Source: Rhizophlyctis rosea | Lineage: Eukaryota > Chytridiomycota > Chytridiomycetes > Rhizophlyctidales > Rhizophlyctidaceae | Assembly: GCA_027596075.1 (NCBI GenBank) | Contig: JADGJC010000016.1 | Coordinates: forward strand, 62,001 to 126,000 | Direction of reading: 5' to 3' | Length of the DNA stretch: 64,000 nt | In this document: piece after piece, positions 22,369 through 32,758 of the stretch | How positions within the stretch are numbered: the first letter of the stretch is position 1 | Layout: each line of letters starts with the position of its first letter | The notes under the pieces: model-generated | What the model saw: only the letters and a program-made list of their open reading frames with translations | The model's database searches: none | What the model was told of the DNA's origin: nothing | Program-made: the position numbers and the translations under genes

Positions 22369-23653
22369 TCACAAACCTTTCGCTGGCCGTGTCCAGCCAC
22401 TCTTCATGTGCGCCTCGTATCCTTTGTGTAGATGCTGAACCCGAAGGAATCGATGCAAATGTGTAAGCTCACGAGGCCATGCCCTTCATCACAGATTTAT
22501 CATACCAACCTGTGCAATATCAATCGAGTCCGTCGGGTCAAACGACCGCCGACGATGTGGCCGAACGGTCTTCGCTATGGACTGCTCAATTACAGATTTG
22601 GGAATACTAACTCTGAGCGTAATATATACACGCATCAGATTCAATCAAAGTTGAGATTATGGCAAAACCTTGCACCTTGCACTTACTTGACCGGCCCTTC
22701 ATCCGCCTCATCAAAATATCGCCTCTGCTGCTCGTCCGTCATTTCAATGTCCACCGGCGCACTCAAAGGTCGCTGTGTTTGTTCCGGAAACAATCGGTCA
22801 TTGATGCGAAACACTCCAGAATCTACCGTATCGAGTCAATCGTCTTATGGTCGATTGCGTCCGCATGAACTACATACAGTAGTAATCATCGTCAAGTGTG
22901 GGCTTCTTGTTCGCTATAGATGGTGCCAATGATTCTTGTTCTCGATGCCGGTATATCGGCAGGGAAGGGAGGGAAACGGGTTCTCTGTTGTGTGCATTTC
23001 GTATTGAGCGGAGCGTCCTCGGCGCATCAACGCGGCCCTTCATACCGGCCAAGCTCGTCACTCAAAAACAAATTCGCATTTTGTTTGCGATAGCTCTGCA
23101 GCTCATCATAATACGCGTCGTCTCTATTCAGGGTCTCATTGATCTGAATATCACATCAGATATTGAACAAAAAACTGATGCACAACATCATTGATACTGA
23201 CATACTCCTCTCGTCTCTCCGCCTCGTGCCGAAGTACGGTGGCGGCCGAAAATGGTGGCATGTAATCAAGAATCGACGATTCAGGTGGCGATGGCGATCT
23301 AGGGCGGTTGAGGTAGGGGTTTTCGGAGCGTTTGGTTGGGGATTGGCTATTTGAGCGTTTTATGGGGGACTGACTTCGCGACCTGGAACGAATGGAATTG
23401 GACCGTTTCTGGCATAAAGGTGCAGTGAAGGGTAACATATTTGAGCTCTAGCACCTTGGCTTTCATCATGCAAATGGCGTTACCCAACATGTATCACCTT
23501 TGATTGTTGCGCCGTCAGGTCCGAGTCCAAGACAGGCTCCGACACGCCATCTACTCCCCCTCGGTCCCTGCTCGCTTCCCAAAGCTGTGTTATGAGTCGC
23601 TGTGTTTCCTCGCGCAGTTGTTGCACTTTCAGGAGTTCAGGGTCGTCGGCCAT
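22369..23653 (-). CDS. MIIP-family protein (migration and invasion-inhibitory protein homologue)
   Basis: Model starts at ATG 23653 (MADDPELLKVQQLREETQ) and ends at 22369, with at least six short introns. The N-terminal helix LRE..RLITQLWEASR matches the human MIIP start. An RS-rich linker (RSRSRSQSPIKRS) follows. RDDAYYDELQSYRKQN resembles the MIIP FFSKLQ-FRE segment. GVFRINDRLFPEQ matches its YRVNRRLFP, and VKVSIPKSVIEQ with HRRRSFDPTDSID matches its VRVSIP...HRRKSFDASD. These blocks appear in the same order. The two CxxC pairs of the animal protein are not obvious here. Human MIIP binds IGFBP2, HDAC6 and Cdc20; the function in fungi is unknown. The resemblance is from memory and needs a profile search. 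Confidence 0.7.
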
Positions 23654-24118
23654 ACTTCAAAGCTTTGATAGTACTGAACTGAGCGCAGCGAAGATTGTTA
23701 GTGTGGCCGATTTGGTTCGGAGTGTGATGTCCATTCGAAGTTGAGTGGTTGCTGTGGCTTGCTCGAAGTCCGTGCTGTCGGACATCAATATCATTTTCCA
23801 AGGTCCACTTCCCCTTCCCCCTTTCCTCATTTCCCATACTTCTGATCTCCGCAGTCTTAAATCCGTCCATGTTAGGCTGTTGGAGCACTTCGTATGTGGA
23901 TTCTTCAGTCAAGAGCATGGACCTTGTTAGAACTGCTAAGCAAATGCTCTATGCAGAACTTTGTATTTCAACTCTTTTTACTTCAATGTGGCTGTTCAGT
24001 GTTGAACTTGTTGACTTCTTTGAGCCAGTGCTACCGTACCGTCGCAGTGAAGCGTGGTCTCTGCATGGTCCAGAAACGATCAGACGGAAGGAATATATTC
24101 AGGTGATCAATATACATA
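23654..24118. other. Spacer between MIIP-like gene and transposon
   Basis: Promoter side of the MIIP-like gene. It ends at the TA target duplication of the transposon. Minus-strand open frames here lack recognisable similarity. Confidence 0.4.
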
Positions 24119-24146
24119 CACTGGAGCACAGTCCGTAAGTTCGCAA
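24119..24146. repeat. Tc1 element left terminal inverted repeat
   Basis: Starts CACTGGAGCACAGTCCGTAA, directly after a TA dinucleotide. Confidence 0.9.
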
Positions 24147-25770
24147 CGCGTCGCCTTACTATGAACCTGGCCCGTTACCACTCAACATTCATCTCTATAC
24201 GCAATATGAAATTTACATCATCGTAAAATCTGAAAATTGGCATTACGTAGACATTAGAGCAGCACATCACTGGGCAAAATTTGGGCTGTGCTTTACATCA
24301 TAACAAAAATGTTTTCCTATAAGCAAGGTGATGGCATGCAGTTGTAGCCCTACGTGACGCGTCACCCCATTGTAATTTTGAACTCATTGCACCATCACCA
24401 AACACCATCTGCGCATGACCCAATCGTTTTCAATGAGGACACATCGGATCACTCCCGGGTAGATGTACGAAATACGGAACAACACAAGGCGCTTCTGTTG
24501 AGCTTATAAAGACCATAGCGGAAAATGCTTCCTCATCAAGCACTATAGCATTGTACGCAAGAATCTCCGAAATTTTCACTCCCGCACCATCTGTTATTTT
24601 TCCAACACCTCCCATCATCTGCAATAGGCAAACTAAGAGAGCGTAACCGTAAACAGCTCTCTTTTGCTCAGCGGGAGGTGATTGTAGCTTTGCATGGTGC
24701 AAATATCAAACCTGCTCAAATCGCTGATCAAAAAAATTTGAACGTACGTACAGTTCAAAAAACCATCAAACGCTGCACCGGTTCCTCCACACCACATCCA
24801 CCACCACGCTTGCTTCCTCCCAAAAAGCGCTCGGAGAGGGACCAACGCATCCTGGTACGCTATGCCAAATCCCCCGAACCAAATGACCTCCCCGCCCGCA
24901 ATATTTTCGCCGATCTCGAACGTGCCTACGGCATCAAAATCCGCCGCAACACCTATTACAAGTATCTTGCAAAAAACAACGTCTTCTGTTATTCAGCCAT
25001 CAAAAAACCGCTTCTTACCAACGACCATGCTAAACGGAGGTGGGAATGGGCAAGAGGTGTTGGGGAATGGGGAATTGAAGATTGGATGCGTGTTGTGTTT
25101 TTGGACGAGTGCAAGTTCAAACTATTTGGATCCGACAATAGGAGGAAGGTGTGGAGGTCACCGGAGGAGGAGCTTTTGGTGCATAACCTTCATTGGAGAG
25201 TGCAGGGAAATGGAGGGGGATGGAGGGTGTTGGGGTTTATGTCATGGGACGGAGTGGGACCATTGCACTTTTTCCAGAAGGAATCGCGGAGGAGGCGGAA
25301 GCAGAAGCAACTGGAGTGGACGCAGTGGTGGAAGATGCAGAACCAGCACCGAAGAAAAAATGGGGGCGGCCAAAGAAGGGAGAAGTTCGGGAGAAAGTCG
25401 TCCCTCCACCCAAACCAAAGAAGAAGAAGAAGTGAACCATCAACTCCGCTGTTTACTGCTCCGCTCTGGAAAAAACATTCAAACCCTGGTTTGAAAAGTT
25501 TGCCACCTATCACCCCCACCTTGGTGCACCCCTCTTTCAGCAAGACAATGCTCCCATCCATACCAGCAAAGCTACGAGAAATGGCTGCGTACGCAACGCT
25601 GGGCCTTGTTCCCTCATCCCGCAAAATCTCCAGACATGAGTCCCATTGAGAACATATCATCCCAAAATCAACCATATGCCCAATGAGCGCTTAACGGGCA
25701 TGAAAAGCCAACGGGCGCCCTGCTATGCTTTTCCTAGAGTGTCCGTAGGGCAAAATGGGGTTGGTTGTCA

Positions 25771-25824
25771 ATTGAGCCCCCTCATTTGCGTACTCGCTGA
25801 GTGCTTTGGCAGAGGGGGCTCAAT
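25771..25824. repeat. Perfect 13-bp inverted repeat inside nested element
   Basis: ATTGAGCCCCCTC (25771-25783) is repeated as its exact reverse complement at 25812-25824, with a 28-nt spacer. It is a potential strong hairpin or transposase-binding site. Confidence 0.85.
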
Positions 25825-26939
25825 GAATGACGTCGGCAGATTACCCAATCAATGCCCCTGATCGGAGCATCGATTGTGCGACCTGCACGACACGCTCATT
25901 TGGCACCCACCCCATTCCACTAAACAGGCACCCAGAACGTGTCTCCAAGAAGCACAAGCGCCAACATCAGCCGACGTGCACTCTCGGAGACACACTGCTT
26001 GGGAGTCCGTCCCTCCGGCGTTCTTCGCCCGCCCACCCCTGCTTCCCCATCCGCCACCCCTCACCATCCACCCGTTCAATGTCCACCAACCAGCACCCTG
26101 GATGCCTGCATTACGGTGCAAGGCAGAGCGGATGGTGGTGGTTAAAGGGAAGCCAAAAAGGTGCAAAAGTGTTCAAAATATGACGCGCGTGTTGGAGCGC
26201 ATTTGAGGCGTACGGCTGGCTGCGGCACAGTGACGCTATGCTGTGGCAAGCTTGGTGACTCAGCACAAGTGCGCTGCCCCTCCACCCATGGTTTCCAATC
26301 AATTTGAAGCTTCCCCACCAAAGTCTCGCAACTTTCCCACACTTTCATCTTGAAATCGCCACCACCACGATTCCACACCTCCATCTGCCACCAAAGGTCA
26401 CAGTATCGCAGGAATCTTGGCGACAGACATATTCCCGACGCAAAGGTGAGTGTCTGGCTGCAATTTGAGCGACGGTTCTCTGTCATTTAACCTCACAATC
26501 TCATTTTGCGTCTTTTGGCGCAGATTCATACCGCGTACTTCAACTTTCCCACGCTCAATACCACACGGTGGCTCGGTTCTGCTGAGCTAGGTGAGCATCC
26601 TCCTTCTTTTGCGCCGGCAAAATACCCCATTTGGCTTCGCAAACTCACTCGACACGTTTTTTGGACAGATCATTGTCCACCATTCATTCTCTCACGCGGA
26701 GCGGAAGCTGTGCAGATACTGTTCCTAGTTGTTTCGGCATTAGTAACAAGACGATGAGGAGACGGAGGAGTTCAGTGAGAGTGAGGAGAGCAGCGAATCG
26801 GATTAGCTAGTGAGTAGGACAGTGCAGTCAGTGGTGATGTTTAATAGCGCAGTACTGAAAAGAAAGCCTATTCAAATGATGTCATTTCAATTGAGTGAGA
26901 AGGTGCTATTAGTGCGAATTTGGGGAATGGTGGAAGGGG

Positions 26940-27110
26940 TCTCAATGGGCAAATTGGCAAAGGACGCCCATTGGTCAATTTGGCAAAAGTTGCCCAACGA
27001 GCAACCTGCAAAGGGCGCCCGTTGGGCAATCTGTGGTGGCTGCCCCACCTGCGACATTTTCATTTGCCCAACCTGCATAAGGTTCATGCCCGGTGGTGGG
27101 TGGCCGACGG
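26940..27110. repeat. Subterminal GCCC-led degenerate tandem repeats
   Basis: About six units of 22-26 bp beginning GCCCA/GCCCG (for example GCCCATTGGTCAATTTGGC, GCCCAACGAGCAACCTGC, GCCCGTTGGGCAATCTG). Related sequence occurs near the left end (ACGGGCATGAAAAGCC), as subterminal transposase sites often do. Confidence 0.6.
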
Positions 27111-27492
27111 ACAACTTCTTTACTTATGGGGGGTTTTGGGATGATGGGATTACGTTGACCGACAGATACGCAAGCGCAATCCTCTTTCAAGTAACCTGGC
27201 GGAACTTAGAATAGCAATTCAGGAGGAGTGGGATAAGGTGCCTAGGGAGATTTGTATGAAGCTGGTGGAGGGAATGGTGCGCAGAGTTGCGGAGTTAGCC
27301 AAAGCTCGTGGATGGCACACTAAGTATTAAATCCAAATAATCATCAGATCTGGCTGATTTTTTTTCCTGTGTATAATTGGATGTGTCCGAGCTGTTGAAG
27401 AGCTTCACAGCTGTTTGTTTACATGTGTGTTTATTTTTGTTGTGAGCTTCAAGAGTACTACTATGGTGAACCGGCCGGCAGACGCGTCAGGT

Positions 27493-27520
27493 TTGCAAAC
27501 TCACGGACTGTGCTCTAGTG
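27493..27520. repeat. Tc1 element right terminal inverted repeat
   Basis: Reverse complement starts CACTAGAGCACAGTCCGTGA and is followed on the + strand by TA. Confidence 0.9.
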
Positions 27521-27673
27521 TATAGTACTCAGTTCATTGAGATTAGTATTGGCATGCTGGTCAGCAACGATTGGAATGGAAGCCGCACACCGCCGTTTTC
27601 TAAAATCTATTCACGCCCGAGGTCTCTACTAGCTTGATGAAAACCTATTCTTTGACCTCTAGCAAGGAACCCC

Positions 27674-29089
27674 TCAATGGCCTATGCTATCATATCCTGG
27701 CGCCGCGCTATATGCTGGAGCATCCGTATAGGCCGGTGCCACCCCATTCACCACCTCTCTAACGATATCTGGATTGTGCGTCATGAAACCCAGAACCTGG
27801 TCCCTGTTCCACGGCACAACCGTGCAAGGAACCTTCAACTCCACATCATTCGCTCCCACCAACTTCACGGCCACCTTCAACTCATGTCTAACAATAAAGT
27901 GTTTATCCAGCCCGCGTTTGTTCCTCGTAGGCAGGATTAGTGAATCATACCCCGTGTCCTCCGGATCCTTGAATATGGTCGTGAAATGATGGGGATGGGT
28001 AAGATCGTCTTGAGGCTTGCGAGTGTATTGGTATTTGAACACATCGCTATTGATAATGGGACCTTTTGTCTGCCCGGCACCGAGGGTTAGGATTGTTTGT
28101 TCGACGGTTAGAGAGAAGGACTTGACGGTGATAGGGTTGTTTGATTTTGGAGCAACGCGAAGGGTGAAGTGAATGGGACCGTTGATGTCAAACGATAGGC
28201 CATGAACGAAGGTAAGGTCTAGTGAAATGGGTGCGTGAGGAGCGACTTGTCCGGCTGAAGGTGGGAGGTGGTTTGGAATACCGTTGATCCATCCGGGCTT
28301 TGGTTCAAGGGTTTGAATGAGGTAAAGGTTTGACAGTTGCTGTGGGTCGAACCAATAAAAGGGAACATCGACGCTGCCACCAATGCAGTTGGGATCAGAG
28401 CTGAATTTCGAGGGAGTGTAAACTTTCACATCGAATCCGTAGCGAGTTCGGGCATCCTCTGAGCCATACTAATGTGCAAGAAAATGAGTTCCATCAGCTG
28501 GCGAAGCATTTGATAGAGATCTGCCTTCTAAAACTTACCGGCTTCAACATTGAAGAGGGGAGATAAGAGGGTCCTCCTTGCGCTGGAGATGCAAAATCAA
28601 ACACAATGGAGAAGTCCCTTGTCTCATGAGGTGCCAAAGGTGGCAATCGACTTTTGCCTGTAGCTTTTGCGCCACCTTTATATGTATTCTGGGCGTCAGG
28701 AGGCTCCACCAACGTAAGCTTCCTCTCCAGATGCATTTCAAATGCGAACCCATCCTGGAAGTATGAGCACCATCAGCATCCAGGGGCGCCACTTGAATGA
28801 GACTGTCTTCTTATCTCGTAGCACAATAACAACTCACCCCTCTCACTAATGTCTGCCCTGTAAATTCCACCTTCAAAGTATGGATGTTTTTGTGCTTCTT
28901 AGCGGCGGTGTTGGTGACTCGCACAACGGCGCGAACACTGAAGGGTGTGAGCCCAGGATATCCGTATATGAATGGCCCGTTGTTTTCTGGGAGGATCTCA
29001 ATTGACAGACTGGGGTCCGGTAGGAAGTATTTTCGAAGAACGGGATCCATAGCCCCCGTGATTGGGTTGGCAGTCAACATGTCACCCAT
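27674..29089 (-). CDS. Arrestin-domain protein
   Basis: Exons 29089-28838, 28754-28539 and 28468-27674 give 420 aa with all junctions in frame. The N-terminal half contains an arrestin-type beta sandwich: LSIEILPENNGPFIYGYPG, then VRAVVRVTNTAAKKHKNIHTLKVEFTG, and the middle strand HETRDFSIVFDF. The C-terminal half (ISLDLTFVHGLSFDIN, ITVKSFSLTVEQTI, VRHELKVAVKLV) fits the second arrestin sandwich. The tail is Ala/Tyr-rich (PAYTDAPAYSAAPGY). Fungal alpha-arrestins recruit ubiquitin ligases to membrane transporters, usually through PPxY. No PPxY motif was seen, so that role is not shown here. There is no signal peptide. Confidence 0.75.
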
Positions 29090-29759
29090 GTTTGGAAGTA
29101 GTCGTTGTGTTGAAGAGTTGGGATATGTGCGACTTCTATGTGGCGATAGTGTGCGATGAGGATTACGATGCCGTTACAATGGACGATGGATCAAGGGTTT
29201 GTGAGTGCGAACAGTGTTGGGGTGCGGGGACGCTGGGGAGTGAATTCGACGAAAGGCAAGAGTTTTGGAGGGCGAAGGTTTTAGGCTGCACTGTTCGCGC
29301 CTTTCCCTGCTGGGGATCGGGCAAAACTTTCGTGTAACTTACGACCCGGGCGGGTCTGGGGCTGTGATGCTGTGCCACATTTAATCTATCAATAAATTGA
29401 TCATTCGCTCTGTGGATTGCTCTTTGTGGCTGCGTTTATAACGGACTTGGATGTCTCAATGTCATTAAATGATTTGATTTGAAATGCCTGTGCCAAGTTC
29501 CTGACTCAAATTGCGGATAGGATGCGCTTACCGAACATCAATAGGAACAATGCATCAACCAATAAATGAGCGGACACTAGACGGCGGAAGTTTGACAGCT
29601 CCGAAAGATCTCCAAACAATCATCACTATTATGAGCAAAGCAACAACTTGATGAAACTCGTTCATTTCAATGATTGCCAAAAAATATCATACAAGTATAT
29701 TCGCTATAAAACAAATGTACACCATACCCCCAACCCTACCCAAATCAGATCCACTCTAA

Positions 29760-30798
29760 TCACAACGCAGCAGCGGCAACACGTCCATTTGCATCATGTG
29801 CAACCTCCATCTTTTCAACCTTTGGCACGGCCTGTGTACAGTACTTGCATCGAATGGCACGAGATGGGATGGACGCAATGCAGTACGGGCATTCTCGGGT
29901 GGGTTCCAAGGCTGCGGGGATGGTTTGGTTGGGAGCTCCGGTTGCGTTCGCTTCCTCGATGATTGTGGCGTAAAGTTTGCGGAAGTGGGCTTTGTAAATC
30001 TTTGTGGCGACTGTAAAGGGAGAGAATATCAGATTCAATGGCCATGTGGAGCAGCATGATACAGGATGTCATATGAGGATTTTCACATACCCTTCCAAAT
30101 AGTGTAAACAGCAAACACAATCGCAACAAATCGGATTGCGGCCTCAAGCGAGTGACCAATGTTGAGAGTCACTGCACCGTCTTTTCGGGCATCTTCAATA
30201 GTCACGTAGGAGAATTTGCGGCCGGCGTGACGGGCTTCGCGTTGGAGATGGCCAGATCGGAGAGTGAGGAACCAGTTGGCCATGCGGGAGCCTACAGGGA
30301 GTATGAGAATGTGCAAGATGACAGAAAGCGTGTGCAGCGGTTTGCTAACCAGTCAGGAGACCGATCCAAGGGGTGATGAGATCGTCCACAATTGCCTGAA
30401 CAGCGGTTGAGAAGGCAGCACCAATGATGAGACCAAGACCTGTGTCGACAAGGTTCTGTTTGACCTGTCAATCTCATATGCTGCTTGAAACTTTCTTTAG
30501 CAGTCGCAATACACACCCTCTTAGCCAAGAAAACCATGAAGCCTCCGAAGAACCGGGCATAGGTCTTGGCATCCATGGCACGCTCCATGCCCTCGTTCAC
30601 CTCCCGTGCAATTGCCTGAACGCCCTGTCCAAGATTGTCAGACAGCATCTCTAGGGTGTCCGAGTATGGTGTGTTCTCTTGCGCCAACGCAGCCTTTGAT
30701 GGCGGCGCTGCCAATGGGGAGGCTGCGGGAGCAGCAACTGGACGTTGCCGGAGAGTGGGATGGTCGTTGTCAAGTGTGGTGGGGCGAATGTCAGTCAT
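29760..30798 (-). CDS. Large-conductance mechanosensitive channel (MscL family)
   Basis: Exons 30798-30517, 30455-30350, 30291-30091 and 30010-29760 give 279 aa. After a Pro/Ala-rich leader, FFGGFMVFLAKR leads into NLVDTGLGLIIGAAFSTAVQ, the Gly/Ala-patterned TM1 that lines the MscL pore, and then DDLITPWIGLLTG. A periplasmic-type loop (YVTIEDARKDGAVTLNIGH) precedes TM2 (AAIRFVAIVFAVYTIWKG). The C-terminal domain has a zinc-ribbon pattern CPYC...CKYC (ECPYCIASIPSRAIRCKYC), as in many bacterial MscLs. It releases osmolytes when membranes stretch. MscL-type channels are known in some fungi; several introns show this is a resident nuclear gene, not contamination. The N-terminal extension of about 80 residues is longer than in bacteria. 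Confidence 0.88.
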
Positions 30799-31279
30799 TA
30801 TGTGCTTTTGAGATTTGGTTTGAGGTGGGAAGGAGGTCTTAACAATCGTATGAGGTTAATACTTGTGAGCGAGGTTTGAAAGAGCGAAACGTTTGTGAAG
30901 AAAAGTTCAAGCAAGTGTCACGTCTATTTTTGTATTCTCACGAGGGAACGACTGGCGGGACTGGTGACATCACTGTGAGTTTCCACGACTCGTGGCGGTG
31001 TTTGAGCACCACCACATGCTTACCTCATCGTTGGCCCCAGTCCAAGCCCCCTATGTAGTCATGTTGTCAGCAGTCAGCACAGTCACTCAAATCGCTTCCA
31101 AAAACTTTCAAAAACTTGGTTCAAAGTCTTGCAAGACGCGTTGAACATTTCTGTGCTTCTTCAAAACTCCTTTGAATCCCGTCAACGTCACAGGTTCTTG
31201 ATCAGGTCACAATCGCCATCAGGTCGCAAACAAAATTATTTACACTTCCGACCATTTCCCCCATCCACCATCTTCCCCT
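30799..31279. other. Intergenic region (MscL promoter side)
   Basis: 481 bp between the MscL start and an F-box pseudogene. No supported gene or RNA. Confidence 0.4.
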
Positions 31280-32557
31280 TTGATGAGAGCCTTCATGATG
31301 TCGACTTTACCCACACCAACAAAACCAACCCTCCCGGTCGAGCTAATTGCAGAGATATGTCTGTACCTTCCCATTTCCCTCGCCTTCCGCATCGGCGTCC
31401 TCCTCCACTATAACTACCACTACCCTTCCCTACGCACTTACACTCTACCCCACCTAGAAAGCACTTCCCTAGACGAGGCACTCGCAAAAGGGCGCACGGA
31501 GCTTTTGGAGTGGTGGAAAGGGCGGTCCGAGCTAGGATTCAAAGTGGATTGGTCTTGTGAAGCAATAGGTTCCCCTATGTCAAAGTTTTAGATACTGCAA
31601 GTAGGAGTGGTCATGTCGACGTACTTCAGTGGTGAAGAAATACCGGCTTGTTGATAAATTGGGATCCGGAAGAGCCCATGGATCAGGTTAGTGGAAGGGG
31701 CCACTTGGCGGTGTTAGAATGGTGGAAAGGGAATGGGTTGGATATCCAATTCAGCGCTTGTTCATTGATCAGTGTGGCGAGGATCGGTCATTTGGACGCC
31801 GTCAAGTGGTGGTTGGAAATGGATCTCGGTCTTACCTACTCAGATGAAGCTCGGTGCGATTTGAAAAAGAAGTTTGTTCGGAGGTCCTACTTGCGGCAAG
31901 CGGAAGCGGTCATCAGAACATTTTGGAGTGGTGGGTCCGGAGCAGTGGATTTGAGTTGGACTGGGACAGGTAAGAGTCCTTGCGGCAAGCTAGTGCCAGC
32001 GGGCATGTGGAGGTATCGGACTGGTGGGCGGTGGAAAGCGGTGTTGAGCTAGAATGTGCTCCTTCAAATCTCCTGAATTGGCCTAGTGCATATGGACATG
32101 TGACCGTTTTAAGTTGGTGGAAGCATAGCGGAATTCGTCTGGAAGCCGGATTGTTGGGATGAGAGAGGTTGAGGTTGGGCCAGTGAGGAAGGCCAGGTTT
32201 CGGTACTGCAGTGTTGGGTCGATGGTGGATTGCAATTGTGTTGGTCACCCTATGCAATCGACAATGCAAGTGCGGAAGGTCACGCTGCCGTCCTGGAGTG
32301 GTGGAAACTGGAAACGGAGCGGATTGGAATGGAGATATTCAAGTAGGGCAATGGATGGGGCCATTCGGAGCGGAAAAATCGCTGTTCTCGACTGGCGGAG
32401 GACGAGTGGGCTAGAATTGAAATTCACTGTGCGAGGGAAAACGGCTGTAATTCATAGACTGGACGATGATTACTGTGATTGCGAGTGTGGCCCGCGGGTC
32501 CCCAAAATAGCTTTGGAGTGGTGGAGGAATAGTGGATTGCTACCTTCGGAAAGATAG
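31280..32557 (+). pseudogene. F-box/ankyrin-like 'WWK' repeat protein, decayed
   Basis: The frame from 31280 (MRAFMMSTLPTP) carries an F-box-like LPVELIAEICLYLPISLAFRI. Degenerate repeats of about 33 residues follow, built on 'GHVxVLEWWKxSGLxL': LLEWWKGRSELGFKV, GHLAVLEWWKGNGLDIQF, GHLDAVKWWLEMDLGL, GHVEVSDWWAVESGVEL and GHVTVLSWWKHSGIRLE. The units fall in different frames. A TGA interrupts one repeat right after LQW (about 31635), and further shifts follow between about 31860 and 32420. No single open frame spans the repeats, so it is called a pseudogene. Unplaced introns could explain some breaks but not the stop inside a repeat. Confidence 0.7.
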
Positions 32558-32758
32558 GCTAGAATAGTGTCAATTACTGCGTAAGTTGCGGATAGGATAA
32601 AAGACCATGACGGGAATATAAGAGAAAGATGAGCCAGGCGATTGCGCGCTTTTGGACTTCGAGACTTATGGTATTGCAGATTCAAGTACATACATTACAT
32701 AAAGAGAACATATCCAAGTTTCCAATCATTACCTATATACAATCGCCGCACATATACA

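Larger units (their letters stand above)
25658..27143. mobile_element. Nested DNA element of unknown family inside the transposase
   Basis: Inverted ends CATCCCAAAA... at 25658-25675 and 27126-27143 match at 15 of 18 positions. AT on each side (25656-25657, 27144-27145) is consistent with a 2-bp target duplication. Excising the element with one AT restores the reading frame ...SPIENIWDYVDRQI... exactly. The interior has a 13-bp inverted repeat, GCCC-rich subterminal repeats and only degenerate coding-like stretches, for example IHTAYFNFPTLNTTRWLGSA around 26520 with an apparent intron before it, and an acidic DDEETEEFSESEESSESD end near 26807. I do not recognise the superfamily. Confidence 0.8.
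24630..27330 (+). pseudogene. Tc1/mariner transposase, broken and interrupted
   Basis: The N-terminal part reads KLRERNRKQLSFAQREVIVA and a helix-turn-helix (IKPAQIADQKNLNVRTVQKT). The first catalytic Asp is in VVFLDECKFKLFG, followed by VLGFMSWDGVGPLHFF. A frame change near 25260-25290 leads to a segment with an AT-hook-like WGRPKKG. That frame then meets a TGA at 25433-25435 before TINSAVYCSALEKTF and LFQQDNAPIHTSKA (second Asp). A further shift near 25585 gives YEKWLRTQRWALFPHPAKSPDMSPIEN with the catalytic Glu (34 residues after the second Asp). A 1.5-kb insertion follows, then the C-terminus resumes at about 27145 (WDYVDRQIRKRNPL ... ARGWHTKY stop). It carries at least two frameshifts, one stop and one insertion. 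Confidence 0.9.
24119..27520 (+). mobile_element. Tc1/mariner-type DNA transposon (inactive, carries nested insertion)
   Basis: Terminal inverted repeats at 24119-24146 and 27493-27520 match at 25 of 28 positions (CACTRGAGCACAGTCCGTRA...). They are flanked by TA on both sides (24117-24118 and 27521-27522), the classic Tc1/mariner target duplication. Total length is 3402 bp; removing the nested element (25658-27143 plus one AT) leaves about 1.9 kb, a normal size. It contains one decayed transposase with DD34E spacing. Confidence 0.92.
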
